From: Pseudolabrys sp. Root1462
GTDB lineage: Bacteria > Pseudomonadota > Alphaproteobacteria > Rhizobiales > Xanthobacteraceae
Assembly: GCF_001426945.1 (NCBI RefSeq)
Contig: NZ_LMFS01000001.1
Coordinates: forward strand, 1,515,741 to 1,579,740
DNA: 64,000 nucleotides
Direction of reading: 5' to 3'
Below the pieces are notes generated by a model. That model saw only the letters and a list, made by a program, of their open reading frames with translations, was not told the origin of the DNA and searched no databases. Made by a program: the position numbers and the translations under genes. Positions 26,055 to 32,267 of this stretch are shown here, piece after piece (the first letter of the stretch is position 1; the number at the start of each line of letters is the position of its first letter).

Positions 26055-26578
26055 GCGGCTCCTCCGGGAGGCGTCGGGAAGGAGGTCAGAACATAGCAGT
26101 TGCCGCCGCCCGTTGCTCGCACGACCACCCGGAACGTGCACGTGTTGTTGACCACGGGCGCGGGCGGATTGGCGTTGTTCCAGGTCGCGACACGGCCGAT
26201 CGTCGCCGGTGGCGCGGTGACATAGTTGTACGCCATCGTCGCGCCGGCATTGGCGTTCGCGGCCCAGTTATTGATCACGTTGCGATTGGCCGCGACACCG
26301 GCGGTGATCGTCGCTTGCGCGGCCGCCGCCGGATACGGAGCGCCCGAACTCGGATACGAGCCGACCGCGTTCAGGCCCTGGTTCTGGAGACGCGTCGTCA
26401 ATTGCATGTCGGTCTGCCCGACATGACGGGCGATCGTGTGTCCGCCCGCGTTTTCCTGCTGCTGCAGCCAGTTGGCGGGGAAGTTGTTGGGGATGCAGAC
26501 CGCTTGCGCCGTGATCGGCAGGGCGAGCAAACCGGTGACGATAGCGACCGTCGTGAGAAGTGTACGTGAACGTGACAT
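26045..26578 (-). CDS. secreted RNase A-like toxin (CdiA-CT RNase A / RNAse_A_bac type)
   Basis: 177 residues. A clear signal peptide (SRSRTLLTTVAIVTGLLALP, ending near Ala26) puts it in the periplasm or outside. The mature protein has the family's N-terminal signature GGHTIARHVGQTDMQL (His47, His52), a helical region with AAQATITAGVAANRNVINNW, then IGRV and a C-terminal strand pair FRVVVRAT and CYVLTSFPT. These match, from memory, the bacterial RNase A-like toxin domain found at the tips of CdiA and other polymorphic toxins; here it stands alone behind a Sec signal, with no delivery domain. Four cysteines (28, 147, 161, 176) could form two disulfides. ATG 26578 has a GGAG site. The probable immunity gene overlaps its end. 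Confidence 0.78.
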   Translation of the reverse strand: MSRSRTLLTTVAIVTGLLALPITAQAVCIPNNFPANWLQQQENAGGHTIARHVGQTDMQLTTRLQNQGLNAVGSYPSSGAPYPAAAAQATITAGVAANRNVINNWAANANAGATMAYNYVTAPPATIGRVATWNNANPPAPVVNNTCTFRVVVRATGGGNCYVLTSFPTPPGGAACP

Positions 26579-26705
26579 GGGTGAGGCTCCGTTAACGAGA
26601 TGATTGGGGGTGGTGCGAGCCCACCGCGCTGGCTGAGGCGACCGCACGGGGGCTCGCGGCGAGGTCGCCCCGGGGGGAGGCGGCGCTCGCATCGCTATCG
26701 GCGTG

Positions 26706-27326
26706 TCAGACCAGGCCCTGCGCGAGGGTCCAGTTGTTGCCGCTGTCGAGCGTGGCGGTCATGCCGTAGACGTTGACCGGGAAGTCGACCTGCTCGGAAT
26801 TCACCATGGTCTGGGTGTCGACCACCTGGCCGGGCACGAACGATCCGAAGCTGATCCAGTATTCAGGATGCACGCTGAACACCGCCGCGAAGTTCGGCTC
26901 GGCCGGCACAACGTGAGTGCCTTGCCCGGACATGCCCATGCCGACCATCGCGGCGCCCTTCGGGATAGTGCTGTCGCAGTCGATCGTGAGCGAGCCGGCG
27001 GCGCCGCTGGCGTTCGGCGTGCCGAACTGGAACGCATCCTCGATGTCGGTGAAGGTGACGAGGTTGGCGCTCGTGAGGTCGGCGGGGATCACCTGCTGGG
27101 CTTTGAAGGTGATGCCGGGCTTGAGCGTGCCCTGTTCGGACCAAACGAACGAATAGTCGATGGTCCACATGAAATCGACGTCGACGCCGTTGGCGACCGG
27201 CTTGGCGAACCAAGCGAGAGTGTAGACGTATGGCGTGTTGACGTTGATGCCCTGCTGATAGCAGAGGAAGTCGTGCTGGCTTCCGCTGCGGTTCTTGAAG
27301 CGGAGCGTATAGTTCTGGGCAGCCAT
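26706..27326 (-). CDS. RhiA-like protein
   Basis: 206 residues; the ATG at 27326 is preceded by AAAGGAG with ideal spacing, whereas the frame is open to 27521. No signal peptide. The sequence starts AAQNYTLRFKNRSGSQHDFL, continues with CYQQGINVN and YTLAWFAKPVANG, then WTIDYSFVWSEQGTLKPGI, a beta-rich composition without membrane segments. The 'YQ...LAWFAK...W.IDYSFVW...G.L.PG' pattern resembles RhiA, the abundant rhizosphere-expressed protein of Rhizobium leguminosarum whose biochemical role is unknown. The call rests on memory of that pattern. The toxin gene starts 128 bp downstream on the same strand, so the two may be co-expressed. No luxR-type regulator is seen nearby. Confidence 0.6.
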   Translation of the reverse strand: MAAQNYTLRFKNRSGSQHDFLCYQQGINVNTPYVYTLAWFAKPVANGVDVDFMWTIDYSFVWSEQGTLKPGITFKAQQVIPADLTSANLVTFTDIEDAFQFGTPNASGAAGSLTIDCDSTIPKGAAMVGMGMSGQGTHVVPAEPNFAAVFSVHPEYWISFGSFVPGQVVDTQTMVNSEQVDFPVNVYGMTATLDSGNNWTLAQGLV

Positions 27327-27661
27327 TTGCGTTCTCCTTTGAAGGGTTGGGCCGCGGGTTTGCGCGGCTTTCCGCTTCCGGCCCGGCGACGGACCGAAAG
27401 CGTTCCCTTTTGCGGAGGGGCGGGGAGGCGGCTGGCCTGACAGAGGAGTGCAACACCTCGTCGGCAAATGACACTGTAACCCTAGGTTGCAATCATAAAA
27501 ACATGAGACAAAAGGCTGCAATTCTGCTTGACGTTATCCACAGGCCGTGTTCTAAAAAGGAACGTTTTCGAGACAATATTTATAAGTCTTCGGTTTATGT
27601 TTTAGTGATTTATGGAGAGAAACTAAGTATATATGGGCGATAGACTAGGTGTTGCGCAGTC
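27327..27661. promoter_or_regulatory. AT-rich divergent control region between the RhiA-like and recombinase genes
   Basis: 335 bp without a supported gene. The half next to the recombinase (about 27475-27650) is clearly richer in A/T than the rest of the window, with runs such as AATATTTATAAG and TATATATGG. A short imperfect inverted repeat (27475-27481 with 27485-27491) is centred at 27483. It must contain the promoters of both flanking genes and could hold recombinase sites. Confidence 0.6.
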
Positions 27662-28225
27662 ATGCGTATCGGCTATGCGCGCGTTTCTACGGATGAGCAG
27701 TCGATCGACTTGCAGGTCGATGCGTTAGAGCGTTTTAGTTGCGAAATTATATTTAAAGACGAGGGCCATTCCGGCGCCAGTCGAAACCGTCCTGGCCTGG
27801 AACGCTGCCTGTCCCAACTCAAGGTCGGTGACGATCTGGTTGTATGGAAATTGGACCGGTTGGGCCGATCGCTCCAGCACCTGCTCGAGGTGGTGAACGA
27901 TCTTGATCGGCGCCGTATCGGCTTGGCGTCGTTATCGGAGGCGATCAACACCGGATCGCCCGGCGGTGTGCTGGTCTTTCACATCATGGCGGCGCTGGCG
28001 CAGTTCGAGCGCGCTCTGATTTCCGAGCGGACCAAAGCCGGGATGCACTCGGCGCGGCAGCGGGGGCGGCACGTCGGGCGGCCACGCAAGCTCGGTGACG
28101 ACCTGGTCATGGCCGCGATCGAGGAAGCCGATGGCAAGCCGGGCGGCATCGCCGACGCGGCCACGCGTCTCGGCGTTAGCCGGGCGACCGTTTACCGCGC
28201 GCTCAAGCGGGTCCACTGCGTCTGA
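27662..28225 (+). CDS. serine recombinase (resolvase/invertase, Hin/Pin type)
   Basis: 187 residues, the length of DNA invertases and resolvases. The catalytic domain starts RIGYARVSTDEQSIDLQ with the nucleophile Ser9; KLDRLGRSLQHL supplies active-site arginines; ALISERTKAGMHSARQRGR is the long E-helix and hinge; GRPRKL begins the DNA-binding arm. The last 45 residues hold a helix-turn-helix (IADAATRLGVSRATVYRAL). It appears intact. It promotes site-specific inversion or resolution between short paired sites. No clear ribosome-binding site precedes the ATG. It lies 81 bp upstream of prfB and marks the right side of the presumed island. Confidence 0.93.
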   Translation: MRIGYARVSTDEQSIDLQVDALERFSCEIIFKDEGHSGASRNRPGLERCLSQLKVGDDLVVWKLDRLGRSLQHLLEVVNDLDRRRIGLASLSEAINTGSPGGVLVFHIMAALAQFERALISERTKAGMHSARQRGRHVGRPRKLGDDLVMAAIEEADGKPGGIADAATRLGVSRATVYRALKRVHCV

Positions 28226-28306
28226 GCGGCTGATCCTGTCCCGGGGTTGCGGGACTGCTCGCGGGAGGCTACATGCCCACCATATCCAGCATGGAATTCG
28301 GTTATT

Positions 28307-29438
28307 ATGCGCGCAGAAACCCAGAATCTCGTCAGTGAGATCAAGCAGTCGGTCGGGCTGCTGAGGAGGCATCTTTGACGTCGATGCCGCGACGCAACGA
28401 CTGGCCGAACTGAACAAGGCGGCCGAAGACCCCAATCTCTGGAACGATCCCGTCAAGGCCCAGAAGGCCATGCGCGAGCGCGACGCGCTCGAAGACCAGC
28501 TCAAGGCGCTGGCCCGCATCGAGCAGGACCTCGAAGACAACCTGATGCTGATCGAACTCGGCGAGACCGAGGGCGATAGCGCGACCGTGGCCGATGCCGA
28601 GGTGGCACTGAAGGGCCTCAAGGGCGAGGTGTCGCGGCGCGAGCTCGAAGCGCTGTTGTCTGGCGAAGCCGACGCCAATGACTGCTACCTCGAAGTTCAC
28701 GCCGGCGCCGGCGGCACCGAAAGCCAAGACTGGGCCAGCATCCTGCTGCGCATGTATGTACGTTGGGCCGAGAAGAAGGGCTACAAGGTCGACTGGCTGG
28801 AAGAGAGCGAAGGCGATGGCGCCGGCATCAAATCCGCGACCGTTCAGATCAAGGGCCACAACGCCTATGGCTGGCTGAAGAGCGAGAACGGCGTGCACCG
28901 TCTGGTGCGCATCTCGCCGTTCGACGCCAATGCTCGGCGGCATACCTCGTTCGCCAGTGTCGTCGTTTATCCGGTGGTCGACGACAACATCAAGATCGAG
29001 ATCAACGAGAAGGACGTGCGCACCGACGTGATGCGCTCGGGCGGCGCGGGCGGCCAGCACGTCAACAAAACTGAATCGGCGGTGCGTTTGACGCATGAGC
29101 CGTCGGGCATCGTCGTGAAGTGTCAGCAGGACCGGTCGCAGCACCGCAACCGCGCCATGGCGTGGGACATGCTGCGCGCCAAACTGTTCGAGCGCGAAGT
29201 GAAGAAGCGCGAGGCGGTCGCTGAAGCTGAACAGGACGCCAAGACCGATATTGGCTGGGGCCACCAGATACGCTCGTACGTCTTGCAGCCCTATCAAATG
29301 GTCAAGGATCTGCGCACTGGCGTCTCCACTTCGGACAGCGCCGGCGTGCTCGACGGCGACCTCGACCTGTTCATGCAGGCGGCACTGGCGCAAAAGGCGT
29401 TCGGCGGTGAACCTGTCGTCGTCGAGGACGTAGAGTAA
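28307..29438 (+). CDS. prfB: peptide chain release factor 2, with programmed +1 frameshift
   Basis: Recognises UGA and UAA stop codons and releases the finished protein. The gene is read in two frames: 23 sense codons from ATG 28307 reach an in-frame TGA at 28376-28378, and the rest continues in the +1 frame from GAC at 28377. An internal Shine-Dalgarno AGGAGG (28364-28369) lies three bases before the slippery CTT-T, exactly as in E. coli prfB, where scarce RF2 favours frameshifting. Total length 376 residues. The anticodon-mimic SPF motif is in [12 protein letters not shown] and the catalytic GGQ in [13 protein letters not shown]. This is natural recoding, not a broken gene. No strong ribosome-binding site precedes the ATG. 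Confidence 0.95.
28364..28379 (+). promoter_or_regulatory. prfB programmed frameshift site
   Basis: Internal AGGAGG, a three-base spacer, CTT and TGAC: the canonical RF2 autoregulatory slippage signal. Reading AGGAGGCATCTTTGAC directly shows every element in register. Confidence 0.96.
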
Positions 29439-29743
29439 ACCCGTAGCGCTAACCGAGGCGGCGTTCGCGTTCTCTCCTTAATATCTCGCTATTTCATCCT
29501 GGCCGCTTGTGGCGCGGCGAGATCGATCGGGACGCGTCGCTGGCAGGCTGCGGTCGCGGGCTCCGGGGGATCGGCTAATTTAAAAAGTGGAACTGAATCA
29601 GGCCGCTGGGCGTTTCTGCGGCCGCTGTTGATTCGTGATGGCCAGCACAGCCGGGCACGGCCGCCGGCTCTAGTCTCGCAACCAATCAAGGCCACCGGCG
29701 TTAGTGAGCCGTGGCCGATAGAGACAAGAGACAGGAGAGTGTC
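29439..29743. other. 305-bp intergenic region after prfB
   Basis: No gene is supported here. An inverted repeat at 29595-29634 (GAATCA GGCCGC paired with GCGGCC and TGATTC, with an asymmetric bulge) could form a transcript-end structure for prfB or be part of a small RNA; no T tract follows it. The end of the region contains the promoter and AGGAG site of the next small gene. Confidence 0.5.
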
Positions 29744-29959
29744 GTGTTTAAGAATATGACCCCAGCCGTTATCGCGGCGGCTGTCATTGCCGGCATCTTC
29801 ACCCTCGCCACCGGCTCAAGCGATACGCTCGACGCCAGTCCGATCGCCGAGCCGGGGCACAGCGCCATCAAAGCCTGCACGCAACAGGCGTGGCCTTATC
29901 TTGATTGCGTCGGCACACAGTTCAGCACGTCGAACGTGCGCGTCATCAAGATGAATTGA
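29744..29959 (+). CDS. small secreted protein of unknown function
   Basis: 71 residues from a GTG at 29744, which an AGGAG six bases upstream supports; an ATG or alternative start at 29711 lacks one. An N-terminal hydrophobic segment (TPAVIAAAVIAGIFTLATG) is a signal peptide or anchor. The mature part has two cysteines in IKACTQQAWPYLDCVGTQF, probably disulfide-bonded. Short proteins with an AC..QxWPYxxC pattern are, from memory, common in Bradyrhizobium-like genomes and have no known function. A strong terminator follows 22 bp after the stop. Confidence 0.72.
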   Translation: MFKNMTPAVIAAAVIAGIFTLATGSSDTLDASPIAEPGHSAIKACTQQAWPYLDCVGTQFSTSNVRVIKMN

Positions 29960-29981
29960 TCGGCGGGCTATCCCGAAGCTC

Positions 29982-30012
29982 AGCGGCGCCGCATGCGGCG
30001 CCGCTTTTATTT
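29982..30012 (+). terminator. rho-independent terminator
   Basis: A 24-base perfect palindrome (29982-30005) folds into a GC-rich stem and is followed by TTTATTTT. It lies just after the 71-residue gene on the plus strand and 15 bp before the stop of the convergent M23 gene. Confidence 0.88.
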
Positions 30013-30026
30013 TGGGTCAGGGCGGA

Positions 30027-31379
30027 TCAGGTGTCGGCACCGAGAACGGTGGGGCCGAGCCGCAAGCCTGCTCGCAGGAACTTCTGCGGATTGACCGGCT
30101 TGTCGTCGATACGCACTTCATAATGCAGATGTGGACCCGTCGAGCGGCCTGTCGAGCCGATGCGGCCGATGGTCTGTCCCATGCTGACGTGCTGGCCGAC
30201 TTTCACTTCTATCTTCGACATGTGGCCGTAACGGGTGACCAGGCCATTGCCGTGATCAACCTCGACCATGTTGCCGTAGCCGCCGGCCCACGCGGCGCGC
30301 GTGACGCGGCCGTTAGCTGTCACGCGCACTGGGTCGCCGGTGTCGCCGCGCAGATCAACGCCGGTATGGATCGCCGGACCGCCAAGGAACGGATCCATGC
30401 GCATGCCGAAAGGCGAGCTTTGCTCGACCTCGCCGTACACCGGCTTGCGGACCGGAACGGTGGCGAGTGCTTGCGTATAGCGATTGAGCTGAGCGCGGGC
30501 GATATTGATGCGCCAGATCTGTCGCTCGAACGGGCCGGAGTCGCCGCGCGGCGCTTTCAACGGCACATAAGGACCGCCGGTGCCGCCCGATCCCTTGCCG
30601 ACGTTGATGCCGAGATCGGCGAGCACGGCACCGATGGCGCGCGCCTTGTTGTCGGCTTTCTCTTCCATGTTGGTGAGCGCTGCGACCTGACGCTGATCGA
30701 TCTTGTCCAGTGACAGCGACACACGCGTCAGGATGCCGTCCAGGCTCGCATTGCCGGCAGTGTCGGCCAGGCGGGTGTTGGTATTGACCGGCTCGCGCGA
30801 CTGCAGCCGCGCTTCCCGGTCGGGCGGCGCGGTGAAAATGACCGTATCGCTGATCGGCGACGGTTTGACCGGCCGCTCGCCGCGCAACTCAGGCAGCCGT
30901 TGCGGCTTGATCGAGCCGGTGGTGATGCCGAGATCGCCGGCGATCGAGGAGCTGCGCTGCTCGAGCACGGCCTGCCGACGCATCAGGGCCTGGAGCTTTT
31001 GTTCGAACTGCTCCTGATCGAGCATCTGCCGGCTGGTGATGCGGTCGACCTGGGCGCGCAGTTCGGCGATGCGATCCTCGTAGGCGAACTGCATCGAGGC
31101 CTGCCGCCCGATCAGGCCTTTGAGGACGTCATCGCGGAACGTGAAATAGGTGCCGGTGGCGATCGTCCACACCGCCATGATCACCAGCGTACCGACGACG
31201 ATCCAGAAAGCGACCGGGCCAAGCCGCACCTGACGGCCGTGATGCACCAGCGTGTAGTCGTGGGCGTGCGCCTTGTTGGCGGCATGAGCGCGGTTGATGT
31301 GGCGCGAAACGCTTGCCGCAGAAGGGGTGCGGGTGGCGGAAGGGGATTGATCGTATTGGGAATAGGCTACTTGCGACAT
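30027..31379 (-). CDS. M23 family peptidoglycan endopeptidase (membrane-anchored)
   Basis: 450 residues. After a His/Ala-rich cytoplasmic head (about 1-55) comes one transmembrane segment (VAFWIVVGTLVIMAVWTI), then a long coiled-coil-like region (about 85-150: ELRAQVDRITSRQML and following) and a linker. The C-terminal LytM/M23 domain (about 320-440) has the zinc ligands in HTGVDLRGDTG and HLHYEV, with the conserved GYGNMVEVDHGNG and RYGHMSKIEVKVGQ segments; the ligand set is complete, so it should be active. It resembles RgsM-type DD-endopeptidases of rhizobia, which support polar growth. Single gene, with 187 bp to the peroxiredoxin gene's end. Confidence 0.91.
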   Translation of the reverse strand: MSQVAYSQYDQSPSATRTPSAASVSRHINRAHAANKAHAHDYTLVHHGRQVRLGPVAFWIVVGTLVIMAVWTIATGTYFTFRDDVLKGLIGRQASMQFAYEDRIAELRAQVDRITSRQMLDQEQFEQKLQALMRRQAVLEQRSSSIAGDLGITTGSIKPQRLPELRGERPVKPSPISDTVIFTAPPDREARLQSREPVNTNTRLADTAGNASLDGILTRVSLSLDKIDQRQVAALTNMEEKADNKARAIGAVLADLGINVGKGSGGTGGPYVPLKAPRGDSGPFERQIWRINIARAQLNRYTQALATVPVRKPVYGEVEQSSPFGMRMDPFLGGPAIHTGVDLRGDTGDPVRVTANGRVTRAAWAGGYGNMVEVDHGNGLVTRYGHMSKIEVKVGQHVSMGQTIGRIGSTGRSTGPHLHYEVRIDDKPVNPQKFLRAGLRLGPTVLGADT

Positions 31380-31566
31380 GAACGCTCCGCGCGATCACCG
31401 CCGCCCGGACGGGACCTCAGCGCCGATATCAGCCGCATATGGTTAAGAATGTCGTAAGTGGCGCGCAGCAGAGGACGAATTTCGCTGCCAGACCATGCCT
31501 TTGCGCCTGCGACCCGATGTCCGGGATGCTGTGTCCTGGCCGGCTGCAGTGGGACCGTTCGGGGCC

Positions 31567-32061
31567 TCAGAGAGCCCGGACCGCCTCCAGCACCTCGTCA
31601 GCGTGACCAGGGACTTTGACGCTTGGCCAGACGCGGACGATCCGGCCTTTGCCGTCGATAAGAAATGTTCTGCGGATGACGCCGAGGAACTTTCGGCCGT
31701 ACATCGATTTCTCGCCCCAAGCACCGTAGGCTTCCAGCATCGCCGTCGACTCGTCGGAGGCGAGATCGATCTTGAGCTTGTGCTTGCTTTTGAACTTGGC
31801 CTGGGCCGCGACCGGGTCGGCCGAGACGCCGAGTATTTCCGTGCCGGCCTTGGCGAAAGCCGGGCGCAGGCGCGAAAAATCCATCGCTTCCTTGGTGCAG
31901 CCTGGGGTATCCGCCCGCGGGTAGAAACAGAGGACGAGATTGCGGTCCTTAAAGTCTTTCAGCGAAACGCTGGTGCCGTCGTCGCGAGTCAGTTTGAAAG
32001 GCGGAGCCTTGGTGCCGGCGGCAAGTTCTGAAGCTTTTACCGGGGGTTTGGCAGGGGACAT
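31567..32061 (-). CDS. bcp: Bcp/PrxQ-type thioredoxin-dependent peroxiredoxin
   Basis: Reduces hydrogen peroxide and organic peroxides with thioredoxin as donor. 164 residues from ATG 32061, preceded by AAAGGAAGG; in-frame codons further upstream have no such site. The peroxidatic Cys55 lies in PRADTPGCTKEAM. The second cysteine found five residues later in E. coli Bcp is absent here, so this is a one-Cys or alternative-resolving version (Cys45 is the only other visible cysteine). The Arg in the KFLGVIRRTFLID segment matches the conserved active-site arginine. Its upstream region is shared with the divergent YhdP-like gene. Confidence 0.92.
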   Translation of the reverse strand: MSPAKPPVKASELAAGTKAPPFKLTRDDGTSVSLKDFKDRNLVLCFYPRADTPGCTKEAMDFSRLRPAFAKAGTEILGVSADPVAAQAKFKSKHKLKIDLASDESTAMLEAYGAWGEKSMYGRKFLGVIRRTFLIDGKGRIVRVWPSVKVPGHADEVLEAVRAL

Positions 32062-32267
32062 GTGCCTTCCTTTCGTCGCTTTCGCGCGGTCAATCTCGCC
32101 CATGCCATTTGCATCGGGCGGACGCAACCGGCTTTGCGTTCCGAGGGGACCGAGGCCGTGCCAGGCGGGCCGCAGGAACAACAGACTGGCACACCGCCGG
32201 GGCGGTGGGAGGACTGGCGCGTGGTGATGCCGCTGAGGCCTCGCGCGCCCATACCATTCGCGAGGGC

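Noticed and set aside
27541-27580. Possible hix-like recombination site (TTCTAAAAAGGAACGTTTT)
   Set aside because: Only loosely like known invertase sites, with a four-base inverted repeat; no inverted partner was found within reach.
28238-28255. Six-base hairpin (GTCCCG/CGGGAC) between recombinase and prfB
   Set aside because: Short and without a T tract; too weak to call a terminator.
28307-28378. prfB as a frameshifted pseudogene
   Set aside because: The stop is the conserved programmed recoding signal, with internal Shine-Dalgarno and CTT-TGA-C in exact register.
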